From the NCBI GenBank assembly GCA_007136565.1, contig SLGS01000228.1:1-19895 (forward strand): 19,895 nucleotides of DNA, written 5' to 3'. A model generated the notes under the pieces. That model was not told where the DNA came from, did no database searches, and saw only the letters and a list, made by a program, of their open reading frames with translations. Position 1 is the stretch's first letter. Each line of letters begins with the position of its first letter. Of this stretch, positions 1 through 7,464 are shown piece after piece. Source of the DNA: Clostridia bacterium (lineage in GTDB: Bacteria > Bacillota > Sulfobacillia > SLMV01). Position numbers and translations under genes: made by a program.

Positions 1-223
1 ATCGAAGAAGAAACGGCGCGGTCGTCTTGGGGACGTCGGCCCGTATTACCTGCCCCCGAAGCCGGAGGACCAAGAGATCCTGGACGATGGGGATCCGAAG
101 TACGGGTGGTCGGACGTTTTCGCCTTCGTGATCGCGGCGTACCAGGTGCTCTTCCCGATACTGGGCATCATGTTCGGCGTATTCCTCCTCATCTGGGGAG
201 TGCTGTGGTTGCTGGCCCGCTGA
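1..223 (+). CDS. C-terminal part of a small membrane protein (partial, unknown)
   Basis: The reading frame is open from the window edge (first full codon at position 2) to TGA at 221-223, giving 73 visible codons. The visible part starts with a basic stretch (SKKKRRGR), followed by a proline- and acid-rich linker (YYLPPKPEDQEILDDGDP) and one hydrophobic segment over about the last 28 residues that ends in LLAR. This looks like a cytoplasmic basic region followed by a C-terminal membrane anchor. The 5' end lies outside the window, so neither start nor full length is known. I do not recognise the family. The tRNA-Leu promoter begins four bases after the stop. Confidence 0.6.
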   Translation, partial: SKKKRRGRLGDVGPYYLPPKPEDQEILDDGDPKYGWSDVFAFVIAAYQVLFPILGIMFGVFLLIWGVLWLLAR

Positions 224-226
224 TAG

Positions 227-255
227 TTGAACGGCCCCCGTCGCTATGTTACAAT
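227..255 (+). promoter_or_regulatory. Promoter of tRNA-Leu(CAG)
   Basis: TTGAAC (227-232) and TACAAT (250-255) are separated by 17 bases and match sigma-70 type -35 and -10 boxes closely. The predicted transcription start, about 262, lies just upstream of the mature tRNA end at 268, as expected for a singly transcribed tRNA. Confidence 0.65.
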
Positions 256-267
256 TGCTTGCGTCGA

Positions 268-351
268 GCCGAAGTGGTGGAACAGGCAGACACGCGGTGT
301 TCAGGGCGCCGTGGGCAACCGCCCGTGTGGGTTCGAATCCCACCTTCGGCA
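268..351 (+). tRNA. tRNA-Leu (anticodon CAG)
   Basis: A full cloverleaf of the long variable-arm class. The acceptor stem is GCCGAAG (268-274) with CTTCGGC (344-350) and discriminator A351. The anticodon stem is CGGTG (295-299) with CGCCG (307-311), holding a seven-base loop with CAG at 302-304. The variable arm GGGC-AACC-GCCC and T arm GTGGG-TTCGAAT-CCCAC follow. It reads CUG leucine codons. No CCA tail is encoded: the bases after A351 are CAG, so the tail must be added by nucleotidyltransferase. Confidence 0.97.
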
Positions 352-356
352 CAGGG

Positions 357-396
357 GTCGCACTACCGGTTCGGTCGTGCGACTTCCGCATTTTGG
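357..396 (+). terminator. Probable terminator after tRNA-Leu(CAG)
   Basis: A strong hairpin: outer stem GTCGCAC (357-363) with GTGCGAC (377-383), and inner stem ACCG (365-368) with CGGT (372-375) closing a three-base loop. The sequence after the stem is only moderately T-rich (TTCCGCATTTT, 384-394), so termination may be partial or factor-assisted. It lies six bases past the tRNA end and before the next promoter, which fits a tRNA terminator. Confidence 0.5.
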
Positions 397-468
397 GATG
401 CCCCGGGGCGGCGGGAATCACCCCCGGAGGAAACCAATCGTACAGACCGCAGTACCCACCTCACAAGG

Positions 469-498
469 TTGTTAGCCCGTCGGATATTCCGGTATAAT
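469..498 (+). promoter_or_regulatory. Promoter of the asp23-nusB-...-recN operon
   Basis: TTGTTA (469-474), an 18-base spacer and a perfect TATAAT (493-498). Transcription would start near 505, leaving a leader of about 36 bases before the GTG start at 541. It is the last good promoter seen upstream of a run of about fifteen same-strand, closely packed genes, so it may drive much of the operon through OLE RNA and dxs. Confidence 0.65.
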
Positions 499-540
499 TG
501 CATCGATTGTGCGCGGGTGAACGTGGAAAGGGGGCGCGCC

Positions 541-972
541 GTGAAGGAAGATTTCAAGGTTGAACGCGCCGAAGGGCGCGCGGAAGCCGAGGGTCGGGGC
601 GAAGTCCGAATATCTAATGATGTACTCGCCGTTATTACCGGCATCGCCGCTGGGGAGATTCCCGGCGTCACCGGGATGGCCGGAGGATTCGTAGAGAATA
701 TTTCGGAGAAGCTCGGCCGACACGATTTGCGTCGGGGCGTCAAGATCGAAAAGCAGGACGACACCGTGAGCGTCGCCCTCTATATCTCCGTCGAATACGG
801 CTGCAGGATTCCCGAGGCCGCCCGACAGCTTCAAGTTAAGGTCAAAGAGGCGGTCGAGAACATGACGGATCTCGAGGTTACCGCGGTGGATGTCCACGTG
901 CAGGAGGTAGTCTTCCCCGCGAAGAAGCGGGACGACGCTTCCGGGTCCAGGAGAGAGGGTCGGGATGACTAG
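541..972 (+). CDS. Asp23/Gls24 family envelope stress protein
   Basis: The product is 143 residues. The Asp23 (DUF322) domain spans about residues 20-128, starting at GEVRISNDVLAVITGIAAGE, followed by an IPGVTGMAGG segment and a conserved VNVHVQ-like strand (here VDVHVQEVVF). The ends are highly charged. The GTG start at 541 is chosen because AAAGGGGG (527-534) lies six bases upstream; an in-frame GTG at 517 lacks such a site. Family members form abundant cytoplasmic assemblies tethered to the membrane by AmaP and linked to cell-envelope homeostasis. The next gene, an AmaP-like anchor, overlaps its end by eight bases, so the two proteins probably work together. It is the first gene after the 469-498 promoter. 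Function beyond the family assignment is inferred. Confidence 0.88.
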   Translation: MKEDFKVERAEGRAEAEGRGEVRISNDVLAVITGIAAGEIPGVTGMAGGFVENISEKLGRHDLRRGVKIEKQDDTVSVALYISVEYGCRIPEAARQLQVKVKEAVENMTDLEVTAVDVHVQEVVFPAKKRDDASGSRREGRDD

Positions 973-1417
973 TACGCTTCCAAGACGAGGCGATGAGGTG
1001 GAAACCAGAGGCGAGAGGACCGGTGCATCTTTAGGCCTCTCGTCCTTTTTGCGTGGACTGTTGCTGGGGGGAGTCGCGGCCGCCTTCCTGGGTTTTCAGG
1101 TCGGCGACTACCTCAGCCGACGCCCCGTCTTCGTCTTCGACACCGGTTACGGTAGCGTCAGGGTATCCCGCGAGGCGCTGGAGTCCATATTCGTCGGGGG
1201 CATCGAGGCCGCAACGGACGTAGTGGCCGCCCGGGTTCGGGTCCGCCGAAAGCGCGGCAGGATGCGCATCAACCTGTGGCTTTACCTCGAGCACGACGCC
1301 AGCGTCGAGGATACGGTCTCCGGGGCGGTCTCCATCCTGTACTCGGGCATGAGGGATCTCGGAGACACCGATGTGCCGCCGGTGGAATTGGTCATAGAGG
1401 ATATAACCAGGATTTGA
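965..1417 (+). CDS. AmaP-like membrane anchor for Asp23 family protein
   Basis: The 150-residue product has a charged N-terminus (1-25), one clear membrane segment (about 26-46, rich in G, L, A and F), then a domain beginning near residue 60 (GYGSVRVSREALESI) that is typical of AmaP, the alkaline-shock response membrane anchor. The remainder alternates strands and helices as in the Asp23 fold. Known AmaP proteins usually have two N-terminal membrane segments; I see only one, so the topology may differ. ATG at 965 overlaps the asp23-like stop (970-972) by eight bases, which suggests translational coupling, with GGAGAG about ten bases upstream. The likely role is tethering the Asp23 protein to the membrane. 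Family assignment is fairly confident; partner binding is inferred from family knowledge and gene order. Confidence 0.72.
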   Translation: MTSTLPRRGDEVETRGERTGASLGLSSFLRGLLLGGVAAAFLGFQVGDYLSRRPVFVFDTGYGSVRVSREALESIFVGGIEAATDVVAARVRVRRKRGRMRINLWLYLEHDASVEDTVSGAVSILYSGMRDLGDTDVPPVELVIEDITRI

Positions 1418-1432
1418 GAATCGGGTGAAACC

Positions 1433-1918
1433 GTGTCCCGGCATCGAGCCAGAGTAGCCGTAATGGAAACCCTATACCAGATGGATTCCCGTCGCGATTC
1501 CGTTCGGAGTATCGAGATGGTGGAAGACCTGTGCCTGGAGGCGCTCCAACGGCACAACGTGACCGGTCGAGACTCCGTGGATTTCGGGCACGCCCTCGCC
1601 AGGAGCACCTGGGAGAACATGGCCGAGACGGACCGCGTGATTTCCGAATTATCCCGAAGCTGGGCCCTCCATCGCATCGGGCGCCTCGAGCGCTCCATAA
1701 TGCGCATGGCCCTGGAGGAAATGTGGCGCATGAATATCCCGCCCAGCGTCGCCATCAACGAGGCCGTGGAATTGACCAAGCAATACGTTTCCGATCGGGC
1801 GGCTTCCTTCGTCAACGGCATCCTGGGTGCCTGCGTCGAGGGACCCCCGGCATTGGATTGCCCCCGGGCGGAACGCGGGGGAGTTAGTGGATGTACCCGA
1901 GAGGAAGAGGTGAATTGA
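1433..1918 (+). CDS. nusB: Transcription antitermination factor NusB
   Basis: The 161-residue product carries the all-helical NusB fold: N-terminal RARVAVMETLYQMD, central SWALHRIGRLERSIMRMALEEM, and C-terminal PPSVAINEAVELTKQY followed by SDRAASFVNGILG, all family hallmarks. NusB binds boxA RNA with NusE (S10) in rRNA antitermination. The start is GTG at 1433 with a weak GGGTG upstream. Residues after about 135 (CVEGPPALDCPRAERGG...) form an extension beyond the usual NusB end; the DNA encoding it also carries the ribosome binding site of the next gene. The TGA (1916-1918) shares its A with the ATG of nfnA, a TGATG overlap that implies coupling. Confidence 0.95.
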   Translation: MSRHRARVAVMETLYQMDSRRDSVRSIEMVEDLCLEALQRHNVTGRDSVDFGHALARSTWENMAETDRVISELSRSWALHRIGRLERSIMRMALEEMWRMNIPPSVAINEAVELTKQYVSDRAASFVNGILGACVEGPPALDCPRAERGGVSGCTREEEVN

Positions 1919-2778
1919 TGTATAGAATAGTTGAAAAGCGAGATCTAACCGATGTCACCAAGCTTTTCGTGGTTGATGCGCCCATGGTGGCTCGCAGGGT
2001 GCAGGCGGGGCACTTCGTCATCCTGCGCTGCAGCGAAGAGGGAGAGCGCATCCCCATCACCGTCGCGGACTTCGACCGGGAGGCCGGCACGGTTACCGTG
2101 GTCATCCAGGAGGTAGGCAAGACCTCCGCAGCCATCAACGATCTGGCGGAGGGCGACAGCTTCGTAGACTTCGTCGGCCCCCTGGGCCAGGTGGCCCCCA
2201 TGCGCGAAGATGGACACGTGGTTTGCGTCGGCGGTGGATTCGGGGTTGCCCCGGTCCTACCGGTCGCCAAGGAACTCCGCAGTCGCGGCGTCGAGGTGAC
2301 GTCGATCATCGGTGCGAGGACCCAGGACCTGGTTATCCTCCAAGACGAGATGGAAGCCGCCAGCGACCAGCTCTATCTCTGCAGCGATGACGGTAGTTGC
2401 GGGTTCCACGGTTTCGTCACGCAACAGCTGGAGGAACTGATACAGTCCGGTACCCATATCGACGAAGTCGTCGCTGTGGGTCCCATGGTCATGATGAAGG
2501 CCACCGCCGAGGTAACCGAGCCCCACGGTTTGAAGACGTGGGTCAGCCTGGACCCGATCATGGTAGATGGTACCGGGATGTGCGGGGTTTGCCGCGTGAC
2601 CGTCGGTGGCGAGCTCAAGTTCGCCTGCGTGGACGGGCCCTTCTTCGACGCCCACGAGGTCGATTACGAAGAAGCCCTCAAGCGCAACAAGATGTACCAA
2701 AGGGAAGAAAGACTGGCTTACGATATGTACAAGGAGAACAGGCACGAATGTCGCCGGGGAGGTGCCGTCAGTGGTTGA
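1918..2778 (+). CDS. nfnA: NfnA/SudB: FAD-[2Fe-2S] subunit of NADH-dependent ferredoxin:NADP+ oxidoreductase
   Basis: The product has 286 residues. An N-terminal FAD-binding barrel contains RIPITVAD (44-51), a nucleotide-binding loop GGGFGVAP (105-112) follows, and the C-terminal motif D217...C222-x2-C225...C237 matches the [2Fe-2S] site of Nfn small subunits, which use one Asp and three Cys ligands. With NfnB it performs flavin-based electron bifurcation: NADPH oxidation coupled to reduction of NAD+ and ferredoxin, or the reverse. The homologous DHODH electron-transfer subunit PyrK is the main alternative, but the partner gene is NfnB, not pyrD. The start at 1918 is preferred over the in-frame ATG at 1891 because GAGGAAGAGGTG (1901-1912) lies just upstream. 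The stop overlaps nfnB by eight bases. Confidence 0.9.
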   Translation: MYRIVEKRDLTDVTKLFVVDAPMVARRVQAGHFVILRCSEEGERIPITVADFDREAGTVTVVIQEVGKTSAAINDLAEGDSFVDFVGPLGQVAPMREDGHVVCVGGGFGVAPVLPVAKELRSRGVEVTSIIGARTQDLVILQDEMEAASDQLYLCSDDGSCGFHGFVTQQLEELIQSGTHIDEVVAVGPMVMMKATAEVTEPHGLKTWVSLDPIMVDGTGMCGVCRVTVGGELKFACVDGPFFDAHEVDYEEALKRNKMYQREERLAYDMYKENRHECRRGGAVSG

Positions 2779-4177
2779 ATCCAACCGTTGGAAGAAGACG
2801 CCCATGCGGGAACAGTCCGCCGAGGAACGCGTTAACAACTTCGACGAAGTGCCCTTCGGCTACAGCGAAGAGGAAGCCATGGCCGAGGCCGAGCGTTGCC
2901 TGGGGTGCAAAGTACCGTTTTGCGAGCAGGGCTGTCCCGTCGAGGTCCCCATCAAGCAGTTCATCCAGGACCTGAAGGACAACGACCCCGCCAAGGCGGC
3001 GCAAACCATATGGTCCACCAACACCCTCCCCGCGATTTGCGGGCGCGTATGTCCCCAGGAAGAGCAATGTGAACTACAGTGTGTGCTGGCCAAAAAGGGC
3101 GAACCCGTGGGCATAGGACGCCTCGAGCGCTACGTGGCCGATTGGGCCATGGAGCGGGGTCTCGACGCCGAATCTCCCGCCGAGCGCAAGGGTCATAGGG
3201 TTGCCGTGGTCGGTTCCGGCCCCGCCGGGCTCACAGCCGCCGGCGACCTCGCGCGCATGGGATACGATGTCACCGTCTTCGAGGCCCTGCACGTACCCGG
3301 GGGAGTGCTCATGTACGGCATCCCCGAGTTCAGGCTCCCCAAGGCCCTCGTTCAGGAGGAAATCGAAAACCTCAGCAAGGCCGGCGTGGATATACAGACC
3401 AACGTGGTCGTAGGCACCAGCATAACCGTGGACGAACTGCTGGAGGACGAAGGATACGCCGCGGTCTTCATCGGTTCCGGCGCCGGGCTCCCCAAGTTCC
3501 TCGGTATGCCCGGGGAGAACCTCCTGGGGGTCTACTCCGCCAACGAATACCTGACCCGGCTCAACCTCATGAAGGCCTTCAAGTTCCCCGAGGTGGACAC
3601 CCCGGTCAAGGTGGGCAAGCGCGTGGCCGTCATCGGCGCCGGCAACACCGCGATGGATGCCGCTCGCACCTCCCTGAGGGCGGGGGCCGAGGAGGTCCAC
3701 GTCGTCTACCGCAGAAGTGAGAAGGAGATGACCGCCAGGGTCGAGGAGTACCACCACGCCATCGAAGAAGGGGTACAATTCCACTGGCTAAACAACCCCG
3801 TGGCCTTCCTGGGCGACGACGATGGTTGGCTCAGGGGCATGGAGTGCATCAAGATGGAGCTCGGCGAACCCGATGACTCCGGTAGGGCTCGTCCGGTAGC
3901 CATCGAGGGATCCGAGTTCGAGTTCCAGGTGGAGACGGCGATCCTCGCGCTGGGTACCAGCCCCAATCCCCTGGTCCCCTCGCATACCCCGGGTTTGGAA
4001 ACGGAATTTTGGGGCGGCATCATCACCGACGAGGACAGCGGCGCCACCAGCAGGGAGGGCGTCTTCGCCGGCGGCGACGTGGTCACCGGAGCCGCCACCG
4101 TCATCCAGGCCATGGGTGCGGGCAAGAACGCCGCGAACGCCATAGATAGGTACATTTCCGAAAGATTCGGTAGCTGA
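2771..4177 (+). CDS. nfnB: NfnB/SudA: bifurcating FAD [4Fe-4S] subunit (glutamate synthase small-subunit family)
   Basis: The product has 468 residues, the usual NfnB length. An N-terminal iron-sulfur region has C43-x2-C46-x4-C51-x3-C55 and C90-x3-C94-x5-C100-x3-C104. The first Rossmann fold, for FAD, has GSGPAG (148-153); the second, for NADPH, has GAGNTAMD (289-296). It ends with the family signature AGGDVVTGAATVIQAMGAGK. This subunit carries the bifurcating flavin. GltD-like proteins are close relatives, but the preceding nfnA gene settles the assignment. The start is GTG at 2771, six bases after GGGGAGGTG (2756-2764), inside the nfnA coding end. The complex interconverts NADH, NADPH and reduced ferredoxin; NADPH supply fits the neighbours folD and dxs. 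Confidence 0.92.
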   Translation: MVESNRWKKTPMREQSAEERVNNFDEVPFGYSEEEAMAEAERCLGCKVPFCEQGCPVEVPIKQFIQDLKDNDPAKAAQTIWSTNTLPAICGRVCPQEEQCELQCVLAKKGEPVGIGRLERYVADWAMERGLDAESPAERKGHRVAVVGSGPAGLTAAGDLARMGYDVTVFEALHVPGGVLMYGIPEFRLPKALVQEEIENLSKAGVDIQTNVVVGTSITVDELLEDEGYAAVFIGSGAGLPKFLGMPGENLLGVYSANEYLTRLNLMKAFKFPEVDTPVKVGKRVAVIGAGNTAMDAARTSLRAGAEEVHVVYRRSEKEMTARVEEYHHAIEEGVQFHWLNNPVAFLGDDDGWLRGMECIKMELGEPDDSGRARPVAIEGSEFEFQVETAILALGTSPNPLVPSHTPGLETEFWGGIITDEDSGATSREGVFAGGDVVTGAATVIQAMGAGKNAANAIDRYISERFGS

Positions 4178-4181
4178 TTCC

Positions 4182-4200
4182 CGCCGGCCTCGAGCCGGCG
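4182..4200 (+). other. Hairpin in the nfnB-folD spacer
   Basis: A perfect stem CGCCGGC (4182-4188) with GCCGGCG (4194-4200) closes a CTCGA loop five bases after the nfnB stop. No T-run follows, so it is not a standard intrinsic terminator. It may stabilise the upstream 3' end or mark an RNA-processing point within the operon. Confidence 0.4.
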
Positions 4201-4225
4201 CTGAGTCAAAGAAGGAGGAGAGTCC

Positions 4226-5083
4226 ATGTCCGCCAAGATAATCGACGGTAAGACCATCGCCAAGGAGCTTCGCGCCGAACTGAAGACCGAGGTCGAAGAG
4301 CTGAAGGAAACCCACGGTGTCACCCCCGGACTAGCGGTGGTGCTGGTCGGTGACGATCCCGCCTCGCACGTGTACGTGCGGAACAAGCACCGGGCCTGCG
4401 AGCGCGCCGGTATCGCTACCAAGGACGTGCGCCTGGAAGATGATGCATCCCACGAAGAAGTGATCAAGGTAGTTCGCGAGCTCAACGAAGACCCCGACGT
4501 ACACGGGATCCTGGTCCAGCTCCCGCTCCCCGACCAGATCGACGAGGACGAGATCCTCAACACCATAGATCCCAAGAAAGACGTAGACGGTTTCCACCCC
4601 TTCAACATGGGGCTTCTGCTGTCGGGTCAGCCCTCGTTCGTCGCCTGTACTCCCAAGGGAGTCATGCACATGATCGAGACCATGGGAATAGACCTCACGG
4701 GCAAGGAAGCCGTGATCGTCGGGCGCAGTAACATCGTCGGAAAGCCCCAGGCCCTGCTGCTCCTTTACGAACACTGCACCGTCACCATCTGCCATTCCCG
4801 TACGAAGGACCTGGCGGAACACTGCCGCAACGCGGACGTGCTGGTCGCCGCCGTCGGCCGCGCACACATGATCACCGGCGACATGATCAAGCCAGGCGCC
4901 ACGGTTATAGACGTCGGCATCAATCGCCTCGACGACGGCTCCCTGGCCGGCGACGTCGAATTCGATTCCGCCGTGGAGGTGGCCGGTGCCATAACCCCGG
5001 TCCCCGGTGGCGTGGGTCCCATGACCATCGCCATGCTCCTTCGGAACACCGTCGACGCCGCGCAGGCTGCGGCCGGACTGTAA
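4226..5083 (+). CDS. folD: FolD: methylene-THF dehydrogenase / methenyl-THF cyclohydrolase
   Basis: The product is 285 residues, normal for FolD. The catalytic Y50-x3-K54 is present (ASHVYVRNKHRAC), with Q98 in VQLPLP and D121 in KDVDGFHP, matching the key active-site residues of the E. coli enzyme. The NADP-binding region has GRSNIVGKP (167-173 onward), and the C-terminal signature PVPGGVGPMT (258-267) is intact. It converts 5,10-methylene-tetrahydrofolate to 10-formyl-tetrahydrofolate in two steps in the cytoplasm. ATG at 4226 follows a strong site, GAAGGAGGAG (4211-4220). It lies directly downstream of nfnAB, which could balance the NADP(H) used or made by FolD; that link is inference. folD next to xseA is the standard gene order in Gram-positive bacteria. 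Confidence 0.97.
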   Translation: MSAKIIDGKTIAKELRAELKTEVEELKETHGVTPGLAVVLVGDDPASHVYVRNKHRACERAGIATKDVRLEDDASHEEVIKVVRELNEDPDVHGILVQLPLPDQIDEDEILNTIDPKKDVDGFHPFNMGLLLSGQPSFVACTPKGVMHMIETMGIDLTGKEAVIVGRSNIVGKPQALLLLYEHCTVTICHSRTKDLAEHCRNADVLVAAVGRAHMITGDMIKPGATVIDVGINRLDDGSLAGDVEFDSAVEVAGAITPVPGGVGPMTIAMLLRNTVDAAQAAAGL

Positions 5084-5102
5084 GGACGAGGGGGGAGTAC
5101 CG

Positions 5103-6332
5103 GTGGAAACCGCCGGCTCCGAAATGCACATATGGACGGTCTCGGGAATAACCGGGGCCGTCCGCGAGGCCCTCGAGAGGCCCGAGCTCCAGTCGGTGTG
5201 GGTTGAAGGTGAAGTCTCCAACCTGCGTCGCCCCGGCTCGGGCCACGTCTATTTCACCATGAAAGATGACGGGGCGAGCCTTCGTTGCGTCCTGTTCAAA
5301 AGCGACGCCGCCCGCGTCTCCTTCCGCCTCTCCGACGGGATGGACATCCTGGCGCGGGGGAGGATCGGGGTCTACGAGCGGGCCGGGGAGTACCAGCTCT
5401 ACGTCAGGGGTGCGGAGCCCGCCGGATTGGGATCTTTGCACCTGGCCCTGGAGCAGCTTCGCCGTCGACTGGAGGAGGAGGGGCTTTTCGACCCCCTCCG
5501 GAAACGATCGCTTCCGACCTACCCCACCACCGTGGGCGTGGTGACCTCCAGGAGTGGTGCCGCCCTAAGGGATATAGTCCAGGTGGCACGCCGGCGAAAC
5601 CCCGGCATCGACATACTCCTTTGCCACTCGTCCGTCCAGGGCGAAGCGGCTCCCGGGGAACTGGTGCGGGCGCTGAAACTGCTGGAGGGGAGTGGCGTGG
5701 ACGCCATAATCCTCGGTCGTGGCGGTGGCAGCGTCGAGGACCTTTGGGCGTTCAACGACGAGGACCTGGTCAGGGCCGTTGCCGATTGCCCCGTGCCGGT
5801 GGTTTCCGCGGTGGGGCACGAGACGGACGTGACGCTGGTGGACCTGGTCGCCGATGCCAGGGCCCCAACGCCGTCGGCGGCCTCGGAGATGCTCGTTCCC
5901 GACGCTGCGGTCATGGCGCGCGAGCTGAGGGGAGTGGCCGACGACCTTTCGCGTTCCCTGCAAAGATCCTTGGAATCCGCCAGGGCTCGGTTGGCCGGCG
6001 CTACTTACGCCAGGGTATTTCGGCACCCCGAGGACCTGATCCGGGATCGACAGCAACGGCTGGATCGGACGTCCGAGGACGTCTTCGCCGCCATGCGCCG
6101 CCGGATCGCGGGGTCCCGAAGGGATCTCGAGTCCATCGCCGAACGGATCCGGGTGCTGGATCCCCTGTCCGGTTTGGGGCGTGGATACGCGCTGGCCACG
6201 GATTCCGACGGCAGAGTTATCACCGACGGGAGTTCCCTGGGATCGGGGGATGTTGTCGACCTGAGATTCCATCGCGGGGGAGCCCGGGTGCAGGTAAGGG
6301 ATTCCTGGGGAGAGGAAGGTGACCCGACGTGA
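5103..6332 (+). CDS. xseA: Exodeoxyribonuclease VII large subunit
   Basis: The product is 409 residues, typical for XseA. An N-terminal OB-fold (about residues 8-103) includes VWVEGEVSN (32-40) and GHVYFTMKDD (47-56). The catalytic core has TVGVVTSRSGAALRDI (143-158), GRGGGSVEDLWAFNDE (205-220) and SAVGHETDVTLVDLVADARA (235-254), all family signatures, then a long helical region that binds XseB subunits. The enzyme degrades single-stranded DNA from both ends. The start is GTG at 5103 with GGGGGAG (5091-5096) upstream. The stop TGA (6330-6332) overlaps the GTG start of xseB in a GTGA arrangement, implying coupled synthesis of the two subunits. Confidence 0.96.
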   Translation: METAGSEMHIWTVSGITGAVREALERPELQSVWVEGEVSNLRRPGSGHVYFTMKDDGASLRCVLFKSDAARVSFRLSDGMDILARGRIGVYERAGEYQLYVRGAEPAGLGSLHLALEQLRRRLEEEGLFDPLRKRSLPTYPTTVGVVTSRSGAALRDIVQVARRRNPGIDILLCHSSVQGEAAPGELVRALKLLEGSGVDAIILGRGGGSVEDLWAFNDEDLVRAVADCPVPVVSAVGHETDVTLVDLVADARAPTPSAASEMLVPDAAVMARELRGVADDLSRSLQRSLESARARLAGATYARVFRHPEDLIRDRQQRLDRTSEDVFAAMRRRIAGSRRDLESIAERIRVLDPLSGLGRGYALATDSDGRVITDGSSLGSGDVVDLRFHRGGARVQVRDSWGEEGDPT

Positions 6333-6571
6333 GTGAAGGGGCAAAATCTGAAAGGCCCTCCTTCGAAGAGGCCCTCGAAAGGCTCGAGGAGATCGCGGGA
6401 CTCCTCGATTCCGGCGGTATGAGCCTCGATGATTCCCTGGAGTTGTTCGGGGAAGCCATCGGCTTGGTCAGGGTCTCGAGGGAGATCCTCGACGACGCCG
6501 AGGGACGGATAGAGGAACTGATGGAATTGCACGATGAAGTCGTGGAGCGCATCGACTTGGAGTTGGAGTGA
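6329..6571 (+). CDS. xseB: Exodeoxyribonuclease VII small subunit
   Basis: An 80-residue acidic, helical protein with the XseB pattern: SFEEALERLEEIAGLLDSG (11-29) and SLDDSLELFGEAIGL (32-46), ending in a second helix. It binds along the helical extension of XseA to form the active exonuclease. GTG at 6329 sits in a four-base GTGA overlap with the xseA stop and is preceded by AGAGGAAGGTG (6311-6321). Its own TGA (6569-6571) overlaps the first possible start of ispA in the same way. Confidence 0.95.
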   Translation: MSEGAKSERPSFEEALERLEEIAGLLDSGGMSLDDSLELFGEAIGLVRVSREILDDAEGRIEELMELHDEVVERIDLELE

Positions 6572-7458
6572 CCATGGGCGAGCACGGTTTGACCTTACCC
6601 CCTTTCTTCGCGGAGCTGGTCCCGGTGGTGGAGAGGGAACTGGAATCGCGGTTGAGTCTCCCCGGGGCGCCGCCCCGGCTGGTCGAGGCCATGAGATATG
6701 CCGTCCTCGGTGGGGGCAAGAGGCTTCGCCCGGTGATGACCCTCCTCGCCTGCAGGTTGGTCTCCGGCGAGATCGTCCCCGCTCTTCCGGCGGCGGCGGC
6801 GCTGGAGATGATCCACGCCTATTCCCTGGTGCACGACGACTTGCCGTCCATGGACGATGACGATATGCGGCGGGGGCGCCCGACCACCCATCGGCGCTTC
6901 GGGGAAGCCATGGCGATACTGACCGGAGACGCCCTCCAAACCCTGGCGTTTCGGACCCTGGCCGACACCGATGCCGATGACGGGCGGCTGTCCGATATGC
7001 TTCGCACACTGTCCGAGTCCGCCGGCGCCGGGGGGATGGTGGGCGGACAGGTCCTGGATATAGATGGCAGCGCCTCGGACGCCGGGGAATTGGACGCGTT
7101 ACATTCGGCCAAGACGGGCGCCCTGTTTCGCGCGGCGGTCGCACTGGGCGCCACTGCCGGGGGGGCGAGTGAGGAAGACCTCGCCCGTCTCGATGAGTAC
7201 GCTTCATCCTTTGGCATCGTGTTCCAGATCTCCGACGACTTGTTGGACGTCGAGGGCGACCCGCAAAAGACCGGGAGGTACCGTGGCTCCGACAGCGATG
7301 CGGGTCGTAGCACATATCCGGCGATCCTGGGTGTCGCGGAATCGAGAAGCAGGATGCACGACGCCCTGGAGAAGGGTATCGATTGCCTCTCCGATTACGG
7401 ATCCGGGGCGGACGAACTCGGGGACCTGTTGCGTTTCGCCGCCTACAGGGAAGGCTGA
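6568..7458 (+). CDS. ispA: Polyprenyl (farnesyl/geranylgeranyl) diphosphate synthase
   Basis: The 296-residue product is a trans-prenyltransferase. It has GGGKRLRP (48-55), the first Asp-rich motif DDLPSMDDDD (90-99), GDALQTLAF (120-128), GGQVLDI (159-165) and the second Asp-rich motif DDLLD (223-227). Tyr85, five residues before the first motif, and the HAYSLVHDD context resemble bacterial FPP synthases (IspA). It condenses IPP with DMAPP/GPP in the cytoplasm. The two lysines usually following the second motif (GK..G.D...K.TYP) are Arg237 and Arg247 here, a conservative change. The GTG at 6568 overlaps the xseB stop (GTGA); an ATG at 6574 with GGAG upstream is an equally possible start. Product chain length cannot be fixed from sequence alone. 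Confidence 0.93.
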   Translation: MTMGEHGLTLPPFFAELVPVVERELESRLSLPGAPPRLVEAMRYAVLGGGKRLRPVMTLLACRLVSGEIVPALPAAAALEMIHAYSLVHDDLPSMDDDDMRRGRPTTHRRFGEAMAILTGDALQTLAFRTLADTDADDGRLSDMLRTLSESAGAGGMVGGQVLDIDGSASDAGELDALHSAKTGALFRAAVALGATAGGASEEDLARLDEYASSFGIVFQISDDLLDVEGDPQKTGRYRGSDSDAGRSTYPAILGVAESRSRMHDALEKGIDCLSDYGSGADELGDLLRFAAYREG

Positions 7459-7464
7459 AAAGCC

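Noticed and set aside
106..540. A longer reading frame that runs in frame into the asp23-like gene from position 106
   Set aside because: It crosses the tRNA-Leu, a terminator and a promoter; the GTG at 541 has a good ribosome binding site and the conserved domain begins after it.
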